A DNA stretch of 64,000 bases from Nostoc foliaceum FACHB-393 (lineage in GTDB: Bacteria; Cyanobacteriota; Cyanobacteriia; Cyanobacteriales; Nostocaceae). A program made the position numbers and the translations under genes. The notes under the pieces are model-generated. The model was given only the letters and a program-made list of their open reading frames with translations, was not told the DNA's origin and did not search any database. The stretch's first letter is position 1. Each line of letters begins with the position of its first letter. Below, in pieces: positions 55,150 through 63,555 of the stretch. The DNA is taken from the NCBI RefSeq assembly GCF_014698505.1, contig NZ_JACJTD010000015.1:62001-126000 (forward strand), in the 5' to 3' direction.

Positions 55150-57585
55150 ATGAAACTTTTAACGATCGACACCAAAAACAGTTGTTACGTTATTGACGCT
55201 AATGCAATGAACCACCTGCAACAAGATGTTGCTAGCTCTTTTACTTTGGAAAAAGGGACTTTTGATATAAAAATTACCAGTGGTCGCTATAGTTATGCTC
55301 AGAGCGAAACTGAAGGCGAACCTTTGGTTGTACTTTGGATATATGGGGTTGATGGTAGTACATTTATCAACAAAAACACAGGCACTGAAACAGGTGCAAC
55401 TTGGACAACTTTAAACGGATATAACAAGAAGTTACAGTTGGAAGTCAAAGAGAAAGCTGTTATATGTGCTTTGTTCTTTGATGTGAATAATAGTGATAAC
55501 AAAGGAGAGGTTAACCTTTTAGTTAGCAGTAGTAAACCATTTTTCAATCCTCAAACTATAACAGTTGATAGTAAGAAAAACTGTTACGTTCTTAATGAAA
55601 AAAGTCTCTCTAAACTGAAGCAACCAAATTCCAATTTTATTGAATTGGAACCAGGAAATTATAAGATAAAAATTCGTGAAAGCAACGCTACGTATTGGTC
55701 TTCCGAGCAGAAATTCCAATTAGAACCTTGGGCTTTGCTATGGATTAAAGATGGAAAATTTGTTTCTAATCTTACTGGTATTGAAGTTGCAGAAACTTGG
55801 TGTTCGCTCAATGGATTACAAGACGAATTCATTTTAGAAGTCAAAGAAAAAACTACTATTTTAGGATTTTTCTTTGATACCTACAAAGAAGATAACAAAG
55901 GACAAGTTGTTCTAGAAATTAACACAGTCAGTAAGGGTGTAGTAGACGAAGGCTATAACAAACAGCCGAGACCGACAGTAACAGGAGTGCCAGACGGTAA
56001 TGTGAATGAAGACAAGGTTACTATTGTCAGCTCTGGTGGTGGAACTAGCAGTGGAGGAGGTCGCTTCAGCAGTGAGAATGGTTTCAGCTTCAGTTTCGAT
56101 CAAGATCAGATGGAGCAAATGTGGCAAGAGATAGCAGCCAGGCTCGAAAGCTCAGTCAGCGTAACGGCTCAAAAAGACGAAAATAAACAAGCCTACTGGG
56201 AAGGTCTTGAAAAATCGATACTCAAAGGCTATCAAAGCCAAGCTAAGACACTTGCCATGCAGGTAGCACGGCTTGAGTTCATGATGAAGACTCTCATACA
56301 ACAAACTGAGGAAAATTTTAACCAAAGCTTCCAAGGTTGGTCTAGTTACTTTAATAAAAATCTCAATGACTTGTTTATTACCAGAATTCCCAGAATAGTT
56401 AATGACCAGGTTCATCTGGCAATTACTGAACAAACCCAAGAAGTTAAAAACTTAGTAATTCAACAGATACAAATAGAACTCAATGAGCGTGTTGAGTCTG
56501 TCGTTAATCTGAAGATTACTAATCAAGCTCAAGAAATTAAGACTTCAGTCATTAACCAGATGTCAAATGACATTGACCAACGAATTGATAATGCAGTTAA
56601 TGTCAAAATTACTAATCAATCTCAAGAGATTAACACTCAAGTCATTAACCAGATGTCAAATGACATTGACCAACGAATTGATAATGCAGTTAATGTCAAA
56701 ATTGCTAATCAATCTCAACAAATCAGCAATCAAGTAATTCAGCAGATACAAAATGACATCGATCAGCGTGTTGATAGTGTCGTGAGCCTGAAAATTTCTG
56801 ATCAAACCCAGAATGTTAAAAATCTGGTGATTCAGCAAATGCAAACCTACGTTGAGCAACGTATTGACAATGTAGTTAACCTCAAAATTGCTAATCAAGC
56901 CCAAGAGATTAACACTCAAGTTGTTCAGCAGATACAAAATGACATCGATCAGCGTATTGATGCAGTAGTTAACCTCAAAATTGCTAATCACACCCCAAAC
57001 ATTAAGAGCCTAGTAGTCCAACAGATTGAAGCTGATTTCGATCAACGTATCCAGTCTGTTGTTAAGCAATCTACAGGTAACAATGTTCAGTTAGTCGTTA
57101 ATAATGTCGTCAACGAGCTTGATAATCGCATCAATGTCAACTTAAACAATAAAATTGTCAACTTCCGCAATGAAGTATCTACCCTCGTTAACAATGAGAT
57201 TAACCAAAACTTCACGGAGTCTCTCAAAACTATGATTTTATCAGATATCAAAAAACAGCAGTTCTACATTGATATGCAGTCAATCAAAGCTGAGGTAGAG
57301 AACTTTTACGCCCGTTTAGGACAGTTTGAGAGTCAGTTATATTTTCGTATTGAACAGGGTGATACCCAACTTTATAATTGGACTCTCGAACAACTTATTG
57401 CCCTTCAAGGTTGCTTAACCGATCGCCAAGCTCTGGTTGAGATTTTTGAGGTCTTCGCCAGTAACCTTAAAGACGAACTGAATGGTGCTGAATGTGTTCA
57501 TCCTAGTCGGTTTACTCCTTGGGTAAGAAGAACTTCGCAAGCACAATTTGAGCCTAAGCAGCCTCAGCAACTGCCAAACGCTTAA
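55150..57585 (+). CDS. Large fibre-like protein with two lectin-like domains and seven 31-residue repeats
   Basis: I do not recognise a named family for this 811-residue protein. Residues 1-130 and 137-255 are two related beta-rich domains (each with KNSCYVI/KNCYVL, a WTTLNGY or WCSLNGL, LEVKEKxxI and FFD-x4-DNKGxV). The DNKG ending recalls the calcium-binding strands of LecA/PA-IL lectins; this is inference. A Gly/Ser linker follows (SSGGGTSSGGG). Residues 330-420 are helical and 423-639 consist of seven 31-residue units ending in DQRIDNVVN or similar. The C-terminal part (VENFYARLGQFESQLYFRIE, LTDRQALVEIFEVFASNLKD) is helical. No signal peptide or membrane segment is present, so it may be cytosolic or exported by a specialised route. 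Confidence 0.8.
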   Translation: MKLLTIDTKNSCYVIDANAMNHLQQDVASSFTLEKGTFDIKITSGRYSYAQSETEGEPLVVLWIYGVDGSTFINKNTGTETGATWTTLNGYNKKLQLEVKEKAVICALFFDVNNSDNKGEVNLLVSSSKPFFNPQTITVDSKKNCYVLNEKSLSKLKQPNSNFIELEPGNYKIKIRESNATYWSSEQKFQLEPWALLWIKDGKFVSNLTGIEVAETWCSLNGLQDEFILEVKEKTTILGFFFDTYKEDNKGQVVLEINTVSKGVVDEGYNKQPRPTVTGVPDGNVNEDKVTIVSSGGGTSSGGGRFSSENGFSFSFDQDQMEQMWQEIAARLESSVSVTAQKDENKQAYWEGLEKSILKGYQSQAKTLAMQVARLEFMMKTLIQQTEENFNQSFQGWSSYFNKNLNDLFITRIPRIVNDQVHLAITEQTQEVKNLVIQQIQIELNERVESVVNLKITNQAQEIKTSVINQMSNDIDQRIDNAVNVKITNQSQEINTQVINQMSNDIDQRIDNAVNVKIANQSQQISNQVIQQIQNDIDQRVDSVVSLKISDQTQNVKNLVIQQMQTYVEQRIDNVVNLKIANQAQEINTQVVQQIQNDIDQRIDAVVNLKIANHTPNIKSLVVQQIEADFDQRIQSVVKQSTGNNVQLVVNNVVNELDNRINVNLNNKIVNFRNEVSTLVNNEINQNFTESLKTMILSDIKKQQFYIDMQSIKAEVENFYARLGQFESQLYFRIEQGDTQLYNWTLEQLIALQGCLTDRQALVEIFEVFASNLKDELNGAECVHPSRFTPWVRRTSQAQFEPKQPQQLPNA
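56416..57066 (+). repeat. Seven tandem 93-bp coding repeats
   Basis: Units start at 56416, 56509, 56602, 56695, 56788, 56881 and 56974, exactly 93 bp apart. Consensus protein unit: (L/V)KI(A/T)NQxQEI followed by QVIxQMxNDIDQRI and DNVVN. Units 2 and 3 are nearly identical at the DNA level, which suggests recent duplication. Hydrophobic spacing fits a coiled-coil or beta-fibre shaft. Confidence 0.92.
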
Positions 57586-57809
57586 TTATCCCAACTACAG
57601 ATCTGACTTTTCACCCCACATTCCGCAGGTTAGTTAAGAAAGAAGATAATATTTTCGACAAGGAGCAGCTCTCATAAGAACAGATAAAACTCACTCTTTA
57701 GGCAGTATTTTGTTGTCTGAATTTGATTATCTCTGAATTCTTAGCCTGGAAGTAACAATCAGGGGCATTCCACCAATTTAGGATTTCGTATAATCGGCAA
57801 TTGAAAGTC

Positions 57810-57847
57810 TTTCAACCTCTGCAAATGTCTCATTGCAGAGGTTGAAA
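57810..57847. terminator. 15-bp perfect stem-loop
   Basis: TTTCAACCTCTGCAA pairs with TTGCAGAGGTTGAAA around an 8-nt loop. It lies 225 bp past the fibre-like gene and 30 bp past the end of a decayed minus-strand gene, so it could end either transcript. Confidence 0.6.
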
Positions 57848-57876
57848 TTTGCTCATGAATGCTTGAGACAAGCCCA

Positions 57877-58137
57877 TTAACTTGCACCAGCTTCAGCTAC
57901 AGCTGCACCTTCTTCTGGTTTAGGCTCCTTCGCCTTCTTCTGGAAAATTTGGATTCCCGCATCAACCACCTCAAAACCATTTTCTGTTGGTTGACCGAGC
58001 TTACCCGATATAGCTCCAGCCCAGTCTCCAAACTCCGAAGCATTACTTTCAGCCTTACGCTAGCTTTTTGCGTTAATCAAAGCAGTGAAGACTACACCGT
58101 TTTGATCGGGTGAACGAAAAAAGGTGTGGGGAAGAGC
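57877..58137 (-). pseudogene. Decayed small gene of unknown function
   Basis: One frame reads TFFRSPDQNGVVFTALINAK, then an in-frame TAG at 58060-58062, then RKAESNASEFGDWAGAISGK, TENGFEVVDAGIQIFQKKAK and a Pro/Glu/Ala tail ending at 57877. The composition is strongly protein-like on both sides of the stop, yet no start codon is visible because TAA lies upstream at 58138-58140. I do not know the family. The neighbouring 57586-57809 and 58138-58333 show no gene. Confidence 0.55.
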
Positions 58138-58333
58138 TTAGTTTAAAAATTAAGCTTTTTGACGATTTTGGCGTAAATCGCTGAATTCATCTCGTTGAAC
58201 TCACATTATATTAAATATTAAGTAGTGAGAATAACTGTTAAATATTGATGCAAAATCGGGTACTTTCTGGAATTTGCCTCGGAAAGTTTCAGATTATATT
58301 TTCAATCATTAATAAATTTCAGGAGCAAATCAG

Positions 58334-58594
58334 GTGTTTACTTCAACCTTACTCGCTGCTGCAACCACACCTCTGCAATGGAGTCCCACAGTTGCACTGA
58401 TTATCATTATTGTTAATATCGTTGCCATTGCCTTTGGTAAATCTACCATCAAATATCCTAACGCAGAACCAGGACTACCCTCAGCCAATTTATTTGGTGG
58501 TTTTGGTTTACCAGCCCTTTTAGCAACTACCGCCTTTGGTCATATCTTAGGAGTGGGTGTTGTCTTAGGGCTGCATAACCTGGGAAGAATTTAG
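58334..58594 (+). CDS. psaK: Photosystem I reaction centre subunit PsaK
   Basis: PsaK is a two-helix peripheral PSI subunit that stabilises the outer antenna and links PSI with phycobilisomes or IsiA. The 86-residue protein has helices near residues 18-38 and 60-82, with the loop AFGKSTIKYPNAEPGLPSAN, FGGFGLPALLATTAFGHILG and GVGVVLGLHNLG. It starts at GTG 58334 with AGGAG eight bases upstream. A strong terminator follows, so it is monocistronic. Confidence 0.95.
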   Translation: MFTSTLLAAATTPLQWSPTVALIIIIVNIVAIAFGKSTIKYPNAEPGLPSANLFGGFGLPALLATTAFGHILGVGVVLGLHNLGRI

Positions 58595-58644
58595 GTTATT
58601 ACCCAAGTTAGCCTTTATTTGATGATTATTTTGTCTCCAGCTTT

Positions 58645-58676
58645 GAGCCAGAGAGTTAGTTCTCTGGCTCTTTTTT
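58645..58676 (+). terminator. psaK Rho-independent terminator
   Basis: GAGCCAGAGA and TCTCTGGCTC form a perfect 10-bp stem with a 6-nt loop followed by six T, 50 bp after the psaK stop. Confidence 0.92.
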
Positions 58677-58708
58677 ATTCAAATTGTCCTAAGATATTTC
58701 TTCTTTGC

Positions 58709-59461
58709 CTAGTAGGGAACTACTTTAGTTGACTTTACCTGAAATCCCTTGCTGACACCGTAGCGCACAGTCCTAAATTCCAGATGATTTGTACTTGGTG
58801 TATAAAGGGTATATTTTGCTCTACTAGGTATTCGTCCCACATTACCCACCCCAATGACTTGACGCGGAGAAATTTTCATGGTTTCGGGAAATGCTTGACT
58901 ATCAAGAGTAGTTATGCTTGTAGTGATAGAACCTGCTTGCAATTGATATTGAAAAGCCAAGCCAGAACGACCGCAAAACAAGTTATTTGCTTGCATCCGC
59001 GATAGGCGATCGCACATGATAATAGGGTGAGTTTCTGGTGTCAGTTCCTCGTCTACCGCTACTGTTGTGGCGTGAATTAACAAACAATCCAGTTCAAAAA
59101 AACCAAAGTCTAGTGTTCTCAACCATTGTACCGTTTGGCGAGAAACAGACTCCCACAGCAACTTAACTGTTTCTCCCCCATATTTTGCCATCAAATCAGT
59201 CGCTTCTCCAGTTGGGCCAAGACCATGTAGGATAAAACACTGTTCTTCCCACCAACCTTTACAAATCAAAGGTTCTAACTCTCCAGGTTGCGGGTTACGC
59301 ACCCGTTTTACTAACTTCTCCGTTTCTAGTCTGGGCCCGACCAAATCGCCCAAAATATACAAAGCCTCTACAGCAATACCCTGACGCTTAATATCTGTCA
59401 TTACAGCTTCATAAGCTGCCAGATTCCCTTCAATACCACTTAAAATCGCCCATTTACTCAT
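58709..59461 (-). CDS. Metallophosphoesterase-like protein lacking metal ligands (pseudoenzyme)
   Basis: The 250-residue protein aligns with the YfcE/MPP fold of its neighbour, but the metal-binding motifs have changed: the family's SDIHGN is ILSGIEGNL here, the GNHD region is CKGWWEEQ and the GHTH motif is CGRSG. Only GDLVG and LIHA are kept. It is probably inactive as a phosphatase and may act as a partner or regulator of the active paralogue. It is the last gene of the COG0523 operon, 85 bp downstream of the active enzyme. Confidence 0.8.
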   Translation of the reverse strand: MSKWAILSGIEGNLAAYEAVMTDIKRQGIAVEALYILGDLVGPRLETEKLVKRVRNPQPGELEPLICKGWWEEQCFILHGLGPTGEATDLMAKYGGETVKLLWESVSRQTVQWLRTLDFGFFELDCLLIHATTVAVDEELTPETHPIIMCDRLSRMQANNLFCGRSGLAFQYQLQAGSITTSITTLDSQAFPETMKISPRQVIGVGNVGRIPSRAKYTLYTPSTNHLEFRTVRYGVSKGFQVKSTKVVPY

Positions 59462-59546
59462 ATCAATTTTGGTTTTTAGATTTTAGTTTAAAGATTGGGC
59501 ATTGGGCATGGATTATTCTCATTGTCCCCTTGTCCCTCGCTCTTCT

Positions 59547-60359
59547 TTACCTCGTACAAACATGAGTCGGGTCATCAGCCCTTTCTGCAAATTCCAATCC
59601 TTGCGCCAAACGCCAAGCAAAAACTGGCGGTAAACCCTTTTCGATAATTGCCGCACAGGTTTTTTGATAATCGTAAGGTACTTCCCGCAAATTCACTTCT
59701 TGATTTTCTGTGTCATAAATCACATATGTCGCATTTGGTCGCCCGTGTCGAGGTTCTCCCACGGAACCTACATTAATAATTCGCTTGAGGGATGTAGTGA
59801 AATTGAGTAACTGTTCTTCTGCTGTCTCAGCTTTGACACTAACCTGTAAACTGCCTGCATCCAAGTTACGCACATAAGGTACATGAGTATGTCCACAAAA
59901 TAGCACATCCGCTTCTGTGGAAAGTACTCGCTCCAGAGCGGCATAAGCATCAAGTTCTGGTAATAAATATTCGTGATTGCTGTGGGGGCTACCATGAACA
60001 AACGCCAAATTTCCCTCACGTAAACTATGGGGTAATTGCCTTAAGAATTCGCGGTGTTCTGAATAAATTTCGTTATTTGTCCACTCGTGAGCAATTTTGC
60101 CACGTTTTTCAGCCAATAACGAGGGATAAGTACAATCACAAGCATTCAGTCCTTCGACAATATCTTCATCCCAACACCCCGCGCAAGTAGGAATATCAAG
60201 GGAACGAATTTGTTCAACTACAGCATTTGGAGAGGGCCCATATCCAACCAAATCGCCAAGACAAAAGATTTTCTCAGCTTTTTGGCGATCGCTATCTAAC
60301 AATACCGCATCCAAGGCTTCATAGTTGCCATGAATACATGACATGACCGCGATTTTCAC
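59547..60359 (-). CDS. Metallophosphoesterase, YfcE/MJ0936-like
   Basis: The 270-residue protein keeps the calcineurin-like motifs: AVMSCIHGNYEAL (C in place of the usual D), CLGDLVGYGPSPN, GCWDEDI, FVHGSPH and LFCGHTHVPY. The first aspartate is replaced by cysteine and the asparagine of GNHD is not clear, so the site is somewhat unusual. Substrate unknown. It starts at GTG 60359, whose bases overlap the COG0523 stop codon (GTGA), implying translational coupling. Confidence 0.85.
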   Translation of the reverse strand: MKIAVMSCIHGNYEALDAVLLDSDRQKAEKIFCLGDLVGYGPSPNAVVEQIRSLDIPTCAGCWDEDIVEGLNACDCTYPSLLAEKRGKIAHEWTNNEIYSEHREFLRQLPHSLREGNLAFVHGSPHSNHEYLLPELDAYAALERVLSTEADVLFCGHTHVPYVRNLDAGSLQVSVKAETAEEQLLNFTTSLKRIINVGSVGEPRHGRPNATYVIYDTENQEVNLREVPYDYQKTCAAIIEKGLPPVFAWRLAQGLEFAERADDPTHVCTR

Positions 60360-61132
60360 TGTATACTCTCCTCAATTAAGATTTGTTTTACCTGTTCTTG
60401 GTATTGTGCGATCGCAGTTTCTGACAAATAGCAATCTTGCAAGGTTTGTCTAATTGCAGACTCATCCAAGTTTTGTCCCAATACTTCCATCCCACTGAAG
60501 CGCTGTGGTCTACCTTCTAAATGGCGTGGTAGGTCTAATTCTAAAAAATCAGTTGCCGAGATACCCGCCACAAAATCTGCGTATAGTGAACGTCCATCAG
60601 CAACATCAAAAATTCCCTTAGCACGGGAAACGTGGCCGTAAGCGCCGTGGGTAATTTCGTACCAAAATTCGTTTAAACTATCTTCGTCAATAACTTGACC
60701 ACTGGTTGGCGCACGCCATAATTGGGTTTGGAGAATGCTGCTATCTACATCTGTGCCTGTGATAATTTTTTCTGCCCAAGTATGATATTCAGAATCTTTG
60801 AGGTGGGATGGTAGGATGGCGATCGCTTTGTAAGATAAGTTGTCTAATATTTGCTCAATTGCGCCTAATTCTAAGTAAAACCCTAGTTCAATATAGGCAA
60901 GTTCCGTAGCTACTAGCTGGTTGATAAACTCAACTTCTTGCCCATCCCCAAAGACTTTTAACTCTGGGAATTCCGCAGCCACACGTGTCTGATCAATAGG
61001 AATATTCCCAGTGCCAGGACTAAAATAAATTACGTTTTTACTAGAAGTGGTACTGGACATCTGTTGGCAAATCCAAGTAGTTTTGCCACATCCAGCCGGG
61101 CCAGCAACGACAGTTATGATTGGTACACTCAT
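60356..61132 (-). CDS. COG0523-type P-loop GTPase (CobW-like putative zinc metallochaperone)
   Basis: About 258 residues from ATG 61132. The P-loop is VVAGPAGCGKTTW, with the G3 cysteine-type motif region at about residues 85-105 poorly conserved; the C-terminal CobW_C domain has HGAYGHVSRAKGIFDVADGR and RFSGMEVLGQNLDESAI. COG0523 proteins deliver zinc under limitation. A TTG at 61180 with GGAG upstream would add 16 residues and run through the Zur-like site, so the start is uncertain. The gene is first in an operon with two metallophosphoesterase genes. Confidence 0.85.
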   Translation of the reverse strand: MSVPIITVVAGPAGCGKTTWICQQMSSTTSSKNVIYFSPGTGNIPIDQTRVAAEFPELKVFGDGQEVEFINQLVATELAYIELGFYLELGAIEQILDNLSYKAIAILPSHLKDSEYHTWAEKIITGTDVDSSILQTQLWRAPTSGQVIDEDSLNEFWYEITHGAYGHVSRAKGIFDVADGRSLYADFVAGISATDFLELDLPRHLEGRPQRFSGMEVLGQNLDESAIRQTLQDCYLSETAIAQYQEQVKQILIEESIQ

Positions 61133-61139
61133 ATACAAA

Positions 61140-61154
61140 TGATAATCATTTTCA
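61140..61154 (-). promoter_or_regulatory. Putative Zur box
   Basis: TGATAATCATTTTCA on the plus strand differs by one base from the palindrome TGATAATNATTATCA that I recall for Anabaena Zur. It lies just upstream of the COG0523 start at 61132, as expected for a zinc-starvation-induced operon. Confidence 0.75.
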
Positions 61155-61218
61155 GTCAATTTGCAAATATGGGTGAGCAAATTTCTCCAGTGAATGCTGT
61201 AGAAGCTTTTCCAATACC

Positions 61219-61242
61219 AAAAGCCCCCATATGGGGGCTTTT
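61219..61242. terminator. Bidirectional terminator
   Basis: AAAAGCCCCCAT/ATGGGGGCTTTT is a perfect 24-bp palindrome with A and T tracts on both sides. It lies 27 bp past the DUF3891 stop on the minus strand. Confidence 0.85.
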
Positions 61243-61269
61243 ATTACTGACTATGGCAGTGACAAATAT

Positions 61270-62010
61270 CTAACTCTTAACGAATGTCCACTCTAGTATC
61301 TTGATAGGAGCTTCTTGTAGTGCTTGAGTTAGTTCGGCACTGCTTTCAAATTTCACCTGGGACAGGTCGCAGGCTTCGACGTTGACCGTGAATTTATCCT
61401 CTTGGAAGGGCCAGGGTTTGACAACAACCAAATTATCACTGCGCTGCATGATGTCATAGCGCTGACCTTCAGGGCCCTTACTAATTTCTAAAAACCGCTC
61501 ATCGTCGGGTAGTTCTTGCTGACATAAAATGAGAGAAAGGCGATCGCACCATTGCATAAATGCATAGGCTGCATCTACTTGTTCCTTTTCGATGCCCAGT
61601 TCCTTGCGCCAACGTTGCTGATTTTGAAGTTGCTCATCTAAAAGTTTATCTAGTTCTGAAAGCTGACCACGACTTGGCTCATTTAAACGGCTGATGTGCA
61701 TGGAAATGAGTAGAGCCACCCACCGTCCTCGGTAGCGGGCATTGTTTGCCAGATCAGCAAATTTCTTAACACCAATCTCTGCATCCTTCTTTGTGGCGAG
61801 AGTGAAGTCCTTTGGCGCACCTGCTTCAGTAAGAATGTCCTCTTCCCACTCTTTTTCTAGATCATCGTGATGGGAAATTGCAGCGACGGTTTCATATAAC
61901 CTTGCTGGCGCATCTTTACGTCGCCACTGTCCTGCAAGTTGAGCTGCTAATAAAGCATGGGCACGATGATAAATGACTTCCCAACCATTTGGTGTGGCAT
62001 TGACAATCAC
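61270..62010 (-). CDS. DUF3891 family protein
   Basis: The 246-residue soluble protein begins VNATPNGWEVIYHRAHALLAAQLAG and has AISHHDDLEKEWEEDIL, which resembles an HD-type metal site, then ISMHISRL, AYAFMQWCDRLSLILCQ and KPWPF. These match DUF3891. Function is unknown; the HHDD arrangement suggests a possible metal-dependent hydrolase. It starts at ATG 62010 and ends at the palindromic terminator. Confidence 0.85.
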   Translation of the reverse strand: MIVNATPNGWEVIYHRAHALLAAQLAGQWRRKDAPARLYETVAAISHHDDLEKEWEEDILTEAGAPKDFTLATKKDAEIGVKKFADLANNARYRGRWVALLISMHISRLNEPSRGQLSELDKLLDEQLQNQQRWRKELGIEKEQVDAAYAFMQWCDRLSLILCQQELPDDERFLEISKGPEGQRYDIMQRSDNLVVVKPWPFQEDKFTVNVEACDLSQVKFESSAELTQALQEAPIKILEWTFVKS

Positions 62011-62242
62011 AAATGAATCTCCTGATTCTCAGTTTTGATTTTGAGTTGAATTAATTTCTGAATCCAGAAACGTCGGGATAAATATTGAAGAGGTGATCGC
62101 TCTGACTTCTTGAGTGTGGCTAAATTAAATATTTATAGCCATTTTCTATTAAGTCTAGGATAGTCCATTCTTCGTAGCGCAGAGATATATGTCCGAAACG
62201 CGTGTTGTATCCAAATGAATATCAGCAAATACTACTTGGCTT

Positions 62243-62275
62243 AGATTCCCGACTTCTTAGAGAAGTCGGGAATCT
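62243..62275. terminator. Perfect 15-bp hairpin
   Basis: AGATTCCCGACTTCT and its complement flank TAG; TTGTTG follows. It lies in the 420-bp spacer between the Mn-catalase and DUF3891 genes, which otherwise holds no gene, and may end the catalase transcript. Confidence 0.75.
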
Positions 62276-62396
62276 TGTTGTTTAAGAATAATTTAGGATT
62301 GTCATAGGTTGGACAAAGCTAAATTTCCCCTAAAAAATACCTGAGGGGGATAAGCTGTTACGCATTTAATTTGTACATTTACCTAATGACTGATGA

Positions 62397-62420
62397 CTGA
62401 TGACTGTTAACAGTCATCAG
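62397..62420. repeat. 24-bp palindrome built from TGACTGA repeats
   Basis: CTGATGACTGTT and AACAGTCATCAG meet without a loop, at the end of a run of ATGACTG units. It lies ten bases past the Mn-catalase stop codon. Confidence 0.75.
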
Positions 62421-62430
62421 TTAACGACCA

Positions 62431-63123
62431 TTAAGAGTGACTTTCTAACGGATTTGCAATGTATTTGAATGTTGGTTCAGAATTCCAAGGGCCACGCTCA
62501 TCTTGACCATTACCATCTGTAGATAGGTTGTAGTAGAGAGCAACAGTTTCATCTGGTTTAATATTACCAAAGAATGGATCTGTCAACTTACCCAGCGAAT
62601 CTAGAGCTTTCATAAACATCTGGGTATGAGAAATTTCTCGTGTTAACAGATGGACTAAAGTCTCTTGGGTTCCTTTGTCAGTTGCCAACTTAATCAATTC
62701 TTCGTAAGTCTGACGAGCACCAGCTTCAGCTGCAACGTTAGCTCTTAAATCACGCACTACATCTCCACCTTCATTCAAGTAACTTGCAGTCCAAGCATTA
62801 CCCTGACTATCTAGGAAATGAGGCCCAATACCTCTGACAGCAAAGAGAGTACTCTTATAAGCCTCTGTTTGATCTGTATTCTTAGTATGAGCTTCGATGA
62901 GTTTACCAACCATTTCTAAATGGCTGAATTCCTCAATTGCAATGTCTTGAAGCATGTCTTTAATTCCAGCATTCTCGACATGGAATGATTGAACCCAATA
63001 TTGAAGTGCTGCACTAAGTTCTCCAGTAGCTCCACCAAACTGCTCTAAAAGCAACTGAGCAAAACGAGGGTTTGGTTCACTAACGTTAACTGCATGAATA
63101 GGTTCTTTTTTGTGAAAAAACAT
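62431..63123 (-). CDS. Manganese catalase (non-haem)
   Basis: The 230-residue protein is a ferritin-like dimanganese catalase that disproportionates hydrogen peroxide in the cytosol. The four-helix ligands are visible as GELSAALQYW, AIEEFSHLEMVG, AEAGARQTYEEL and REISHTQMF, and the C-terminal YYNLSTDGNGQDERGPWNSE is diagnostic. It resembles the KatB-type enzyme that protects Anabaena under salt and oxidative stress. ATG 63123. It stands alone; no regulator site was recognised in the 63124-63555 spacer, which is AT-rich with no gene. Confidence 0.94.
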   Translation of the reverse strand: MFFHKKEPIHAVNVSEPNPRFAQLLLEQFGGATGELSAALQYWVQSFHVENAGIKDMLQDIAIEEFSHLEMVGKLIEAHTKNTDQTEAYKSTLFAVRGIGPHFLDSQGNAWTASYLNEGGDVVRDLRANVAAEAGARQTYEELIKLATDKGTQETLVHLLTREISHTQMFMKALDSLGKLTDPFFGNIKPDETVALYYNLSTDGNGQDERGPWNSEPTFKYIANPLESHS

Positions 63124-63555
63124 ACGATTAGACTTCCAAAAATTATGATGTAACAGAAGAGAAAGACTTCACTTGTATTTAAGTTATCAACTCTGAACCA
63201 AAATTCTTTCTATCAGATGGGATAAATGCTAAATCCAAAAGTTAGACAAAGGAAAAGATATTACATCAAAACTGGATGACATTTGGCATTCTTATGCTAT
63301 AAACACCAAATAAAATTTTTTGTAATAGATGAATTAATTGATTATCAATATATAATTCTAAACTTGATTAGCAGTATAGCAATACAACATTAATCAATTG
63401 TTTTGTGCTATTTGATATCTATCTTAAGACATAAAAATTTTATCTAGCTTTTTGGAGATGCGTTAAAATAATTCGTAATTAGTTAAATCCCCTCAGCCAT
63501 TATTTTAAAGGTAGATTGAGGGGATAATATGTAGCCAATATTTACAGAAGGAATA

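Noticed and set aside
56416..57066. CRISPR-like regular repeat spacing
   Set aside because: The 93-bp units are contiguous, coding and in frame with no spacers; they are protein repeats.
57859..58113. 84-codon plus-strand frame
   Set aside because: The minus strand of the same region reads as conserved-looking protein; this frame is its shadow.
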